Assembly: GCA_020850995.1 (NCBI GenBank)
Contig: JADZDP010000143.1
Span: forward strand, 2,501 to 66,500
Source: Deltaproteobacteria bacterium
Lineage (GTDB): Bacteria > Myxococcota > UBA727 > VGSZ01
Direction of reading: 5' to 3'
Length of the DNA: 64,000 bases
Position 1 is the first letter of the stretch, and each line of letters opens with the position of its first letter. Shown here piece by piece: positions 46,519 to 54,731 of the stretch. The notes under the pieces were generated by a model. It had not been told where the DNA came from. It worked only from the letters and a program-made list of their open reading frames with translations, and searched no databases. A program made the translations under genes and the position numbers.

Positions 46519-47568
46519 GTGACGATGACGGGTGCGAACGCCACCGAGACCACCCGCACGCGCTCGCTCGCGCAGGTGCTGCTCGACAAGGGGCAGGCGC
46601 TGTTCACCGGCCGCATCGACGTGGTGCTCGGCCCCTGGGTGGGCGCGCTCCACGTGACCGAGGGGCAGGTCGTCGACGCGCGCGTAGGGCCCTTCACCGG
46701 CGAGGCGGCGCTGTGGCGCATGCTGTTGCCGTCAGCGCCACGCATCTCCGTCGAGCCAGGGCGCGCGCGCGCGACCGCTGGCGCCATGCTCGGCCGCCCC
46801 GAAGCGCTCTTGGAGCGCGCCGCAGAGCGCCTCGCCTTGCTCGAGCGCGTCGCCGAGAAGGTGGGCGGGCTCGACCGGGTCTGGGCCATCCGCTTCGACG
46901 CGTTACAGGCCCGCCTGGAGACCATGCCCGACGGCATCCACCCGGTGCTGCGCTTGCTCGACGGCAAGCGTGACGTGCGCCAGGTGGTGGCCGAGTGTCC
47001 CGTGGACGACGTGCTCGCACTGCGCGTGCTCGGCAAGCTCCTGAGCGAGGGCATCCTGGTGCTGCCCGACGCCAAGCCCACGGCACCAGGGCTCGACATC
47101 ATCGACGTCGAGGGCGGCCTCGAGGAGGCGCTGAGCGCTGCCCTGGCCGAGCTGTCGGCCGACGACCTCGCGCTGCCGTCGTCGCTGCCGCAGGTGGAGC
47201 CGGCGCCGAGCCCCGTGCCGCCGTCGGCGGCGAGCGCGGCGCCGTCGTCGCAGCCGCCCGGCCCGATGCCATCGCCGTCGCCACCCTTGCCGTCGAGCGA
47301 GCCGGCGCCGCGGGTGGCTGCCGCTGCAGCGCAGCCGAGCGTCGGTCTGGCGCAGCACGTCGCGTTGCCGCGGCCCGCTCCCCCGCTGGCCGGCGCCGAT
47401 GACCTGCGCGCCTGGGTCGGCGTGGAGGAGGAGTTCTTCTCGAAGCCTCCGCAGCCCGCGTCGGGCGCTGGCGCTGGCGCCGCCCTGCGCCTCCCCTGGG
47501 CCGCGCTGGCGACCCTGGCTGTGGTCGCGGTGATCATCGGGTTGGTCCTCGGCCGCTCGTGCGGCTGA
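46519..47568 (+). CDS. PATAN/DUF4388-domain protein with C-terminal membrane anchor
   Basis: 349 residues. The N-terminal domain (about 15-130) has the DUF4388/PATAN pattern (LLDKGQALFTGRIDVVLGPWVGALHVTEGQVVDARVGPFTGEAALWRML), found in response-regulator-like adaptors. A helical segment with a winged-helix-like region follows (VRQVVAECPVDDVLALRVLGKLLSEGIL), then a Pro/Ser linker and a single C-terminal transmembrane helix (about 322-345) ending GRSCG, a tail-anchored arrangement. Start uncertain: GTG 46519 or ATG 46525. Downstream of PilZ. Confidence 0.78.
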   Translation: MTMTGANATETTRTRSLAQVLLDKGQALFTGRIDVVLGPWVGALHVTEGQVVDARVGPFTGEAALWRMLLPSAPRISVEPGRARATAGAMLGRPEALLERAAERLALLERVAEKVGGLDRVWAIRFDALQARLETMPDGIHPVLRLLDGKRDVRQVVAECPVDDVLALRVLGKLLSEGILVLPDAKPTAPGLDIIDVEGGLEEALSAALAELSADDLALPSSLPQVEPAPSPVPPSAASAAPSSQPPGPMPSPSPPLPSSEPAPRVAAAAAQPSVGLAQHVALPRPAPPLAGADDLRAWVGVEEEFFSKPPQPASGAGAGAALRLPWAALATLAVVAVIIGLVLGRSCG

Positions 47569-47573
47569 GCTCA

Positions 47574-47741
47574 TCTGATCCCCGCGCTCGCTGGCGCCGA
47601 CGCTGATCCGCGCAGGGCCTGGCCATGCGCGCAGGGCGCAGCGGAGGGCCGTCCGCGTCGGGCGAGACCGAGCCCGCGACGCAGCGATCGCGGCTTGGAC
47701 CAAGCACAGCCGTGCCGATGCGACCGGACGCAGGGATCAGA
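47574..47741. repeat. Inverted repeat filling a convergent intergenic gap
   Basis: TCTGATCCC (47574-47582) and GGGATCAGA (47733-47741) are perfect inverted 9-mers, extended to about 13 bp with one mismatch. They begin six bases after the PATAN gene stop and end immediately before the truA stop. The 150 bases between contain several weaker GC-rich fold-backs and no reading frame. Possibly a bidirectional terminator or a decayed palindromic element. Confidence 0.45.
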
Positions 47742-48548
47742 TTATAAGAGCGCGGAGCCGTCGCGCGGCCACGCGAAGCCCACGTCGAGGAGCGTGAGCC
47801 CCTCCGGCGGCGCGCACAGCCCGGCGGCGCGCCGATCGCGAGCCGCGAGCACCCGCTCGACGTCGTCGACGGGACGCCAGCCCGTACCGACCTCCACCAG
47901 GAGCCCCACGGCGTTGCGCACCATCTTGCGCAGGAACGCGTCGCCCTCGATCTCGATGATGAAGCGCCGCCCCCACGGGAGCGCCCAGGGCCCCCCCACG
48001 CGCACCCGCCGCAGCGTCTTTTCCGTGGTGGCGGCGCTGCAGCCGCCCCCGCGTAGCGAAGCGAAGTCGTGCGTCCCCTCCAGGGCGCGCGCGGCCGCGC
48101 GCAGCAGCAGCTCCGAGAGCTCGGGAGCGATGGCCCAGCTGCGCGCGCTGGGGGGCGCGAGCGCCACACATCGGTCGTCGACGAGGTAGCGATAGCGCTT
48201 GCCCCTGCTGTCGCCGCGCGCGTGGACGGTCGGTGGCACCACCGTCACGAAGACGTCGTGCAGGCCGTCATCGCGAGGGGCCGCCACCCGCGCCGCCAGC
48301 GCCTGGCCGTCGGGCTCGTCGAGGAAGAAGCAGGTCGCGGCGTTCCTGAGCGCGTGGACACCAGCGTCGGTGCGCGCCGCGAAGGCGAGGCCGCGTGCGC
48401 GCTCGCCCGCGGCGATCGCGAGGCGCGCCTGCAAAGCGGCACCGGCCGTGGGGATGCCGGGGGCTTGGGGCTGCAGGCCGGCGAAGCGGCTGCCGTCGTA
48501 GCCGAAGCGGATCAGCAGCTGGGTGCGACGGGAGAGGTCCTTGCCCAC
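47742..48548 (-). CDS. truA: tRNA pseudouridine(38-40) synthase
   Basis: 268 residues. The catalytic Asp61 lies in AARTDAGVHA; GSRFAGLQPQ, HDFASLRG, and FLRKMVRNAVGLLVEVG complete the TruA pattern. It modifies the anticodon arm of several tRNAs. GTG start with TAGGCT six bases upstream and no Shine-Dalgarno. Confidence 0.96.
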   Translation of the reverse strand: MGKDLSRRTQLLIRFGYDGSRFAGLQPQAPGIPTAGAALQARLAIAAGERARGLAFAARTDAGVHALRNAATCFFLDEPDGQALAARVAAPRDDGLHDVFVTVVPPTVHARGDSRGKRYRYLVDDRCVALAPPSARSWAIAPELSELLLRAAARALEGTHDFASLRGGGCSAATTEKTLRRVRVGGPWALPWGRRFIIEIEGDAFLRKMVRNAVGLLVEVGTGWRPVDDVERVLAARDRRAAGLCAPPEGLTLLDVGFAWPRDGSALL

Positions 48549-48560
48549 GGGCCGAGCCTA
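48549..48560 (-). promoter_or_regulatory. -10 box of a predicted leaderless transcript (truA)
   Basis: On the minus strand TAGGCT (48560-48555), six bases, then the GTG at 48548. Confidence 0.5.
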
Positions 48561-48682
48561 CGGGGTGCTTCGACCTCGGGGAGGGGGTAGGTGTGCGACA
48601 CCCGCACGGGCGCACGGCCGGTGCCTCAAGGGATCGCGAGGCTTGGCACCGGGGTGCGCAAGAGGCGATGCTACCGAGGTCG

Positions 48683-49720
48683 ATGTCAGTCCGCACGAGC
48701 CCCCCCCCGATCAAGAAGCTCGAGCCGCCACCGCGCATCCCGCTGCGGGAGGTCGAGCATGCGTCGCACGCCACCCGCGATGACGACGATCCCACCGCGG
48801 GCGAGTGGCTGTTCAAGCAGAGCGACACGGTGCTCGGACCGGTCACGGCCATCGTGCTGGTGGAGCGCATCAAGCTCGGCGAGCTGTCGGCCGACACGCC
48901 CATCGCGCGCGACGGGCAGCCCTTCAAGCCGATGAAGCTGGTGCCGCTGTTCCGCGAAGCCTACGAGGCGACGTTGGAGCGCAAGCGGCGCGAGGCCGAG
49001 GAGCGCGAGTACAACGCCAAGGTCAGCCGCGCGCGTGTGCTCCGCGTCGTCGTCGTCGTGCTCTTGGTGCTGGTGCCCGGCGCCATCGGCGCCGTGGCGG
49101 GTTGGCAAGTGATGGTGCTTCGGCCGTGGGACGACACGCCGGCGTGGATCGCCAAGGCGCCTGCCGCCGTCGACCTGCCGCCGCGACCCATCGAGGTCAA
49201 GAAACCACCGCCGCCGCCGCCCGCGGACGCACCAGGCACCGACACCGGCCCTGGCACCGACGACGGTGGCCGGGATCGGCGCGTCGCCACCGGCAGCGAC
49301 CGGCGCAAGGACGACAAGAAGAACGATCGCAAAGACGACAAGAAGGACGACCGCAAAGACGACAAGCCGCAAGCCTTCGTCAAGGAGCTGAGCAACGAGC
49401 AGGCGGTGGCGCCGCTCAAGGACGGGGCGGTCAAGGGCCCGCTCGGCGGTTGCCTCAAGGCGGAGGTGGAAGCGAACCCCGACATGCCCACCACCGTGGA
49501 GCTCGCCTACACCATCACCGAGGACGGGCAGGCCATCAACGTCAAGTTGAGCAATCGCGAGCTGCGAGGTCGGCCGGTGCAGGAGTGCGTGCAGCGCGCG
49601 CTGGCGAACGCGCGCTGGCCGCGCTTCGCCGGCGAGCGCAAGAACGTCAGTGTGCCGTTCACCATCAAGAAGCCGGCCAAGCCGGCGACGGCGCCGGTCA
49701 CCGGCGGCGCCCCCAAGTAG
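48683..49720 (+). CDS. GYF-domain / AgmX-PglI C-terminal protein
   Basis: 345 residues. Residues about 41-92 look like a GYF_2 domain (EWLFKQSDTVLGPVTAIVLVERIKLGELSADTPIARDG). A transmembrane helix at about 119-140 is followed by a Pro stretch, a Lys/Asp-rich spacer (RKDDKKNDRKDD) and a C-terminal domain (about 245-345, LGGCLKAEVEANPDMPTTVELAYTITEDGQ) of the AgmX/PglI type, which is related to TonB C-termini. In Myxococcus, agm/pgl genes act in gliding motility (known of family); a role here is inference. Start uncertain between ATG 48668 and 48683. Confidence 0.83.
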   Translation: MSVRTSPPPIKKLEPPPRIPLREVEHASHATRDDDDPTAGEWLFKQSDTVLGPVTAIVLVERIKLGELSADTPIARDGQPFKPMKLVPLFREAYEATLERKRREAEEREYNAKVSRARVLRVVVVVLLVLVPGAIGAVAGWQVMVLRPWDDTPAWIAKAPAAVDLPPRPIEVKKPPPPPPADAPGTDTGPGTDDGGRDRRVATGSDRRKDDKKNDRKDDKKDDRKDDKPQAFVKELSNEQAVAPLKDGAVKGPLGGCLKAEVEANPDMPTTVELAYTITEDGQAINVKLSNRELRGRPVQECVQRALANARWPRFAGERKNVSVPFTIKKPAKPATAPVTGGAPK

Positions 49721-49732
49721 CAGCGGCGAGCG

Positions 49733-50185
49733 TCAGAGCAGCTCGACGAGGCGCTCGAGCAGCGGCGCGCCAGCGACGCTGCGCTGGGCGAAGGCTTCGG
49801 TGATGTTGACCACGAGCTTGAGGCAGGCCTGCGGTCGTTGCTGCTGCAGGCGCGCGAAGTCGCGCCGCGGGATCTCGATGACCATCGACGGGCTGCGCGT
49901 CTTGGCCGTGACGCGCCGGGGGCCGGGGTGCAGGAGCGAGAGCTCGCCAAAGCTGTCGGGAGCGTAGAGCGTGCCAATCTCGCGCTCGATGCCGTTGCGG
50001 GTGACGTGAAGCGTCACCTCGCCGATGGCGAGCATGAACAGGCTCTCGCCCATCATGCGCTCGACGAAGATCGGCATGCCTGGCTCGAGCTGGCGAGCCG
50101 CCGCGACGCTCTGGATGATACGCACGCCGTCGTCGGTGAAGCCGCGCAGGAGCGGGTTCGCCTTCAGGAACGCGAAGACATCCAT
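49733..50185 (-). CDS. Stand-alone cyclic-nucleotide-binding domain protein
   Basis: 150 residues forming one CRP-type cNMP-binding domain: PLLRGFTDDGVRIIQSVA, GMPIFVERMMGESLFMLAIGEVTLHV, and the phosphate-binding-cassette region APDSFGELSLLHPGPRRVTAKT. There is no C-terminal helix-turn-helix, so it cannot act as a CRP-like DNA binder on its own. It starts with ATG preceded by TAGATT six bases upstream. It converges on the GYF/AgmX gene (12-base gap) and diverges from the ParA gene. Confidence 0.9.
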   Translation of the reverse strand: MDVFAFLKANPLLRGFTDDGVRIIQSVAAARQLEPGMPIFVERMMGESLFMLAIGEVTLHVTRNGIEREIGTLYAPDSFGELSLLHPGPRRVTAKTRSPSMVIEIPRRDFARLQQQRPQACLKLVVNITEAFAQRSVAGAPLLERLVELL

Positions 50186-50197
50186 GGCGCCAATCTA
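50186..50197 (-). promoter_or_regulatory. -10 box of a predicted leaderless transcript (cNMP-binding gene)
   Basis: On the minus strand TAGATT (50197-50192), six bases, then the ATG at 50185. Confidence 0.5.
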
Positions 50198-50272
50198 GCC
50201 CCAGCGGTCGATGGGCGGCCACTTTCACTCCCCGCCGACCGACAGGGCCCTGGTCGTGCGCGCCGGTTTTGG

Positions 50273-50284
50273 CAGGATGCCCGG
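50273..50284 (+). promoter_or_regulatory. Possible -10 box of a leaderless transcript (ParA-like gene)
   Basis: CAGGAT (50273-50278), six bases, then the ATG at 50285. The first base departs from TANNNT. AGGA in the same stretch could alternatively be a weak ribosome site, so this is the least certain of the group. Confidence 0.3.
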
Positions 50285-51151
50285 ATGACCCGGGTGATCG
50301 CCGTCGCCAACCAGAAGGGTGGCGTGGGCAAGACCGTTACCAGCCTGAACCTCGCCGCCTGTATGGCCAGGCGCGGCCGCCGCACGCTGTTGATCGACCT
50401 CGATCCCCAGGGGCACTGCGGCGTGGGGCTCGGCGTCGACACCGAGCCCCTGGCGGCCACCACCTACGAGCTGCTCGTCGACAAGAGCGCGCCGTTCGAC
50501 GCGCTGACCCTCAAGCTGCCGTGGCCGGAGCTCGCGTCGCTCTCGTTCGTGCCGTCGAACCTGCGCCTGGCGCTCGCCGAGCGCGAGCTGTCGGTGCGCT
50601 CGACGCTCGGCAACCTGGCGCTCGCCACGCGGCTGCGCGACATCCGCGCAGACTATGACGAGGTCGTGCTCGACTGCCCGCCCTCGCTCTCGAAGCTCAC
50701 GCTCAACGCCTTCCTGGCGAGCGACCTGGTGTTGATCCCCGTGGCGGTGGGCTTCTTCTCCATCCACGGCGTGCGCATGCTGGCAGAGACGCTGCGCGAC
50801 ATCTTCGAGGAGACCGGCCTCGACTACGAGATCCGCTGCCTGATCACGCGCTACCGCGCGGGACAAACCGTCAGCCGCGAGGTGCGACGCGCTGCCGACG
50901 AGATGTTCGGCGACTTCTGCTTCTCGTCGGTGATCCGCGAGACGGCCGAGGTGGAGAAAAGCGTCGGGGCGCAGACGCCCTTGTGCATCTCGGCGCCGCG
51001 CTGCCACGCTGCGCTCGACTACGAGGCGCTGTGCGATGAGCTACTAGAGCTGGCGAGCGCGACGCGCAGGGGAGCACAGGCGGGTGGCCGGGACGAGCCG
51101 AGCACCGAGAAGGAGGCCGCGGATGGGCGGGAAGGGCAAAAGGCCGTCTGA
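50285..51151 (+). CDS. ParA/MinD-family ATPase
   Basis: 288 residues. The deviant Walker A KGGVGKT (11-17, with signature Lys11), LLIDLDPQGHC (A-prime) and VVLDCPPSLSKLTLNAF (Walker B) are intact. No parB or parS is seen, so it is probably an orphan positioning ATPase rather than a chromosome segregation pair; Myxococcus PomZ is a precedent for such a role (known). Its end overlaps the next PilZ gene by 29 bases, indicating one operon. Confidence 0.9.
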   Translation: MTRVIAVANQKGGVGKTVTSLNLAACMARRGRRTLLIDLDPQGHCGVGLGVDTEPLAATTYELLVDKSAPFDALTLKLPWPELASLSFVPSNLRLALAERELSVRSTLGNLALATRLRDIRADYDEVVLDCPPSLSKLTLNAFLASDLVLIPVAVGFFSIHGVRMLAETLRDIFEETGLDYEIRCLITRYRAGQTVSREVRRAADEMFGDFCFSSVIRETAEVEKSVGAQTPLCISAPRCHAALDYEALCDELLELASATRRGAQAGGRDEPSTEKEAADGREGQKAV

Positions 51152-51698
51152 CAAGAAGGGCACCTCGAGCGGCAGGCGCAAGAAGGGCACGCCGAGCGTG
51201 ACCGAGTTCCTCTCGAAGATCTCGAGCGGCCAACGCGCCGCGGCGCCCGCCAAGGGCCTCTTGGGCGAGGTCACCAAAGAGGCGCTGGTGGCGGCCGGCC
51301 GCGCGCAGCCCGAGCCCGTCGAGATGATCGACGCCATCGACGTCGACCTCACCAGCCTGGAAGACGCTGAGCCGGTGTCGGCGCGGCGCACGGCGCGCAT
51401 CCCGGTGTCCGAGACGGTTGAGGTGCGCGGTGTCTTCGGGCTCGAGCGGCAGCGCTTGGCGAACGCCTCGCTCACCGGCGTGTTCATCGAGACCGCCTCG
51501 CCGCTCGAGGTGGGTGACGCCGTGGAGATCGCCTTCCCCCGCGCAGGGGGGCGCGCGCTGCGGCTGCAAGGGCGCGTGCGCTGGGTGACGCCGTTTGGCG
51601 GCCTCAAGGACGCGCGCCCCGGCATGGGCGTCGAGCTCTTTGGCGTCGACGCGGAGAAGCGCGATCTTTTGGCCGATCTGATCGCGCGGCGTCGCTGA
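51123..51698 (+). CDS. PilZ-domain protein
   Basis: 191 residues. A Lys/Arg-rich N-terminus (about 1-25) precedes a linker and a PilZ domain (about 90-185): RRTARIPVSETVEVR, LANASLTGVFIETASPLEVGDAVEI, VRWVTPFGGLKDARPGMGVELFG. The usual DxSxxG is varied to NASLTG, so c-di-GMP affinity is uncertain. GGAGG precedes the ATG, which lies within the ParA gene's 3' end. Coupled to the ParA gene. Confidence 0.82.
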   Translation: MGGKGKRPSDKKGTSSGRRKKGTPSVTEFLSKISSGQRAAAPAKGLLGEVTKEALVAAGRAQPEPVEMIDAIDVDLTSLEDAEPVSARRTARIPVSETVEVRGVFGLERQRLANASLTGVFIETASPLEVGDAVEIAFPRAGGRALRLQGRVRWVTPFGGLKDARPGMGVELFGVDAEKRDLLADLIARRR

Positions 51699-51701
51699 GC
51701 G

Positions 51702-52004
51702 ATGGGCCACGGTGACGACGACGACGGGCTGCACGACGTTGTACCGGTGCCCATCGCCCAAACGGTTGCGCGCCGCGTGCGCGAGCAGCTGCCCACCTTC
51801 ACCCTCGAGGGCCTCAAGGGCGCGCAGGTGCGGGTGCGCGCCAACGGCTTCGACTACCGCGGCGTGCTGGTGGGCGCCGACGAGCACGAGCTGTACCTGC
51901 GCGGCGAGCTGCGCTGGGTGGTGCTGCCGCTCGCCGACGTCACCGAGGTGCGGCCGGAGCCGCCCGCGCCCGCGGCCCCGCCTCGTCGCCGAGGCGACCC
52001 GTGA
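51702..52004 (+). CDS. Small protein of unknown function
   Basis: 100 residues. Asp-rich start, then a short helix (PIAQTVARRVREQL) and a small beta-rich domain (GAQVRVRANGFDYRGVLVGADEHELYLRGELRWVVLPLADVTEV) resembling a Sm-like or PilZ-like barrel, and a Pro/Arg tail. It lies three bases after the PilZ gene and its stop overlaps the VWA gene start (GTGA), so it is part of the ParA-PilZ-VWA operon. Confidence 0.72.
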   Translation: MGHGDDDDGLHDVVPVPIAQTVARRVREQLPTFTLEGLKGAQVRVRANGFDYRGVLVGADEHELYLRGELRWVVLPLADVTEVRPEPPAPAAPPRRRGDP

Positions 52005-53428
52005 GCGCGAGCGCGGTGGTGTCGCGTCTGCACGCCTTCGTCGAGGCGCTGCGCCTGAACGGGGCGCGCCCGGCCACCAACGACCTCATCGACGCTGTGC
52101 GCGCCCTGCAGCTGCTCGGCGACGCTGCGGTGGCGACGCGCGCGGCGCTCCACGCCACGCTCTCGTGCACCTTGTCGCGCTCGCTGGCGGAAGCCGACAT
52201 TTTCGATCGCGTCTTCGAGCTCTACTTCGGCGCAACACCCGACGAGGGCGCCCCAGCGATGCGCGCGCTGCGCGACGCCCTGTTGGCCCGTGGCGTCGAT
52301 GCCGTGCGTGCCGAGCGCCTGGTGGCGGAGCTGCTCCTGACGAGCGGCGCCCACCACGCCGTGCTCGACGCGTTCTTGGCAGGCGACCCGGAGCGGCTGG
52401 CGGAGCTGGTGGACGCGGCCATCGAGAGCACCGACTTCGAGGGCCTGCGTTCGCCGCTGCAAATCGGCTACTTCACGCGGCGCCTGATGACGCGCCTGGG
52501 CGTCGACGAGATCGAGCAGCGCTTCGCGGCCGCGGCCGGGGGCGCTGGCGATCGCGAGGGCGCCGCGCTCGCTGGCGCCGGCGCCGAGGTGCTCGAGCAG
52601 CTGCGGCGCCGGGCGCGGCGCGCGGCCGAGCGTGAGCTGCAGAAGCGCACGGTGGTGGCCGCGCGGCGCGCCCAGCTCGTCGATCGCGATCTGCGCACCC
52701 TCGATGCCCGCGATCTCGAGGAGCTGCGCGCCCACGTGCGACGGCTGGCGGCGCGGCTGCGCACGCGCCTGGCCGTGCGCCAGCGCCGCGCAGCCCGCGG
52801 CAAGGTCGACGTCAAGCGCACCGTGCGCGCCAGCGTTGCGACGGGTGGCGTGCCGTTCTCGGTGCAACGGGCCCGTCGTCGACGGCGGCGCGCTGACCTG
52901 GTGGTCGTGTGCGACGTCAGCGACTCGGTACGGCAGGCGAGCCTGTTCATGCTCGAGCTGGTGGCGGCGCTGGCCGACGCGTTTCGGCGCACGCGCAGCT
53001 TCGTGTTCGTCGATCGCGTGGGCGAGGTCACGGCCCTGTTCTCGGTCAACGGGCACGCGCCATCGACCGCACCCGACGCCGCCATCGCGGCCATCCTCGC
53101 GGGTGACGTCGTGCCGGTGTCGAACAACAGCGACTACGGGCGCGCGCTGCGCGACCTCTACGCGATCGCGGGCACCGCGATCACGCGCCGCACCGTGGTG
53201 GTCATCCTGGGGGACGGCCGCTCCAACTACCGCGCCCCCGAGGCGTGGGTGCTCGCCGAGCTGCGTCGTCGCGCTCGACGCGTGCTGTGGTTGTCGCCGG
53301 AGGAGCGCGGCACCTGGGGCTACGGCGACAGCGAGCTGCCGCGCTACGCGCGTCATGCCGATGCGATCCTCGTGGTGCGATCCGCCGCGGATCTGGCGCG
53401 CGCGATCGATGAGATCGCGGTCCTGTGA
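52001..53428 (+). CDS. VWA domain protein (CoxE-like)
   Basis: 475 residues, GTG start overlapping the preceding stop. N-terminal helical region (about 1-280) typical of CoxE-like proteins, ending in a very Arg-rich stretch (QRARRRRRR), then a von Willebrand A domain (about 300-470) with the metal-ion site DVSDS at 305-309, a conserved Asn-Asn-Ser-Asp-Tyr, and GDGRSNYR. CoxE-type proteins usually work with an AAA+ MoxR ATPase in protein or metal-cofactor assembly (known); no MoxR gene is in the window. Last gene of the ParA-PilZ operon. Confidence 0.88.
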   Translation: MSASAVVSRLHAFVEALRLNGARPATNDLIDAVRALQLLGDAAVATRAALHATLSCTLSRSLAEADIFDRVFELYFGATPDEGAPAMRALRDALLARGVDAVRAERLVAELLLTSGAHHAVLDAFLAGDPERLAELVDAAIESTDFEGLRSPLQIGYFTRRLMTRLGVDEIEQRFAAAAGGAGDREGAALAGAGAEVLEQLRRRARRAAERELQKRTVVAARRAQLVDRDLRTLDARDLEELRAHVRRLAARLRTRLAVRQRRAARGKVDVKRTVRASVATGGVPFSVQRARRRRRRADLVVVCDVSDSVRQASLFMLELVAALADAFRRTRSFVFVDRVGEVTALFSVNGHAPSTAPDAAIAAILAGDVVPVSNNSDYGRALRDLYAIAGTAITRRTVVVILGDGRSNYRAPEAWVLAELRRRARRVLWLSPEERGTWGYGDSELPRYARHADAILVVRSAADLARAIDEIAVL

Positions 53429-53536
53429 CGTCGGGCGCCTCGCGCCGGTTCGCGCACGGTTGACTTTCTTGGCGGCTTCAAGAAACCATGCGCCCCGCGT
53501 CGGGCATCCAGCCCGGCCTGCCACGGAGATTTCGAG

Positions 53537-53890
53537 ATGAAGAAGCTTCTTGCTGCTGTGATCGCCGCGTTCGCGCTTACGACGGCGTGCCAGAGCGTCG
53601 AGTCGGCCAAGGTCGACCCGGCAACGATCGCGTCCAACGGCGATGCCGTAGCCGTGGTGCAGTGCACCGCGCTCGGCCTCACCGCCATTTTCCACTTCAT
53701 CACCATCACCGAGGCCAGCCTCGACACTGTCGTCAACAAGATGATGGTGGCCGAGGCCAAGGCGCTCGGTGGCAACAAGGTGCAGCTGCTTGGCGCCATG
53801 GAGATGCCGAAGCACGGTCTGATCTTCATGCTCGCCGGCGGCATCGTGAACCTGCCGCCCGCGATGGCCATGGGCATCGCCGTCAAGTGA
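53537..53890 (+). CDS. Small lipoprotein
   Basis: 117 residues. Signal peptide with lipobox TTAC (Cys18), then a 95-residue domain containing hydrophobic segments (LGLTAIFHFITI, GLIFMLAGGIVNL). Family not recognised. GGAG lies about ten bases before the ATG. A perfect hairpin terminator follows at 53910. The 108 bases upstream hold no gene. Confidence 0.75.
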   Translation: MKKLLAAVIAAFALTTACQSVESAKVDPATIASNGDAVAVVQCTALGLTAIFHFITITEASLDTVVNKMMVAEAKALGGNKVQLLGAMEMPKHGLIFMLAGGIVNLPPAMAMGIAVK

Positions 53891-53909
53891 TCGATCGTTG
53901 AACGTTCGT

Positions 53910-53943
53910 GCGACGGGCCCGCATGCGCGGGCCCGTCGCGTTT
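53910..53943 (+). terminator. Rho-independent-type terminator
   Basis: GCGACGGGCCCGC (53910-53922) and GCGGGCCCGTCGC (53927-53939) form a perfect 13-bp stem with a 4-base loop, followed by GTTTGTAT. It lies between the small lipoprotein and the gene at 53961; the T tract is short. Confidence 0.75.
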
Positions 53944-53960
53944 GTATCTGAGGACCCGCC

Positions 53961-54722
53961 ATGCGTACCGCCAGTGCCGCACTTCCCCTCGGCGCGCTCT
54001 TGCTCGCCGGCGCCTGCAGTCGGCCGGCCACCGAGGATGGTGGCGCGGTCATGGCGGCCGCCATGCGCGCCGTGGAGCAGCGCACCGCGGTGGTGCGCGA
54101 CTACGTGCTCAGCGGCTCGGCCACCGACCTCGGCACCGGCAAGACGCTGCCGTTCACCTACGCGTTCGCGCAGCCGACCTACACCAAGGCGACCGTGGGC
54201 ACCGACCAGGTGAGCTCGTTCGACGGCAGCGCGCTCGTCATGATCGACCACGCCCAGAAGATGGCGCAGCGCCAAGACGTCAAGGGCCTCAAGGAAGAAG
54301 ACCTGTTGTTGTCGCTCAACGCGCTGTTCGCCGACTTCACCGTCGAGGGGTGGCGCCCGCCGCTGGTACGTCCGCGCGGCATGACGGCGCGCAGCGAGCA
54401 GAGCGCCGACGGCGAGCGCTGGGTGATCTCCGTGCCCATCGACGACGACACCCTGGCCGAGCAGCGCGTGATCTTGCGCGCGCCCGACGGGGCCTTCCTC
54501 GAGAAGCGCTTCCTCGACAAGGCGGGCACGGTGGTGGCCGGGGTCAAGGTCATCGAGGAGCTCAGCGACGCCGCGACTGGCCTGCGCTTCCCCAAGGTCT
54601 GGGAGCGCACCGGCGCGCAGGGGCGCGTCCGCGTTACGCTCGACGACGCCAAGGTCAACGGCGGCCTTGCCAAGGAGCAGTTCACCCTGGTGGTGCCCGA
54701 GGGCTACCGCGCCGGCACCTGA
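53961..54722 (+). CDS. Lipoprotein of LolA-like length and composition
   Basis: 253 residues. Lipobox AGAC (Cys19). The mature protein starts with a helix (AVMAAAMRAVEQRTAVVRDYVLSGSATD) and continues as mainly beta strand, ending in EQFTLVVPEGYRAGT, which resembles LolA/LppX-like convex barrels. It may carry lipid or lipoprotein (inference). GAGGA precedes the ATG. It is 9 bases upstream of the SUMF1 gene and likely co-transcribed. Confidence 0.7.
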   Translation: MRTASAALPLGALLLAGACSRPATEDGGAVMAAAMRAVEQRTAVVRDYVLSGSATDLGTGKTLPFTYAFAQPTYTKATVGTDQVSSFDGSALVMIDHAQKMAQRQDVKGLKEEDLLLSLNALFADFTVEGWRPPLVRPRGMTARSEQSADGERWVISVPIDDDTLAEQRVILRAPDGAFLEKRFLDKAGTVVAGVKVIEELSDAATGLRFPKVWERTGAQGRVRVTLDDAKVNGGLAKEQFTLVVPEGYRAGT

Positions 54723-54731
54723 GGTCACGTC

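Noticed and set aside
50285..51151. A complete chromosome partition locus
   Set aside because: No parB-like gene and no parS-like inverted repeat (GTTTCAC type) nearby.
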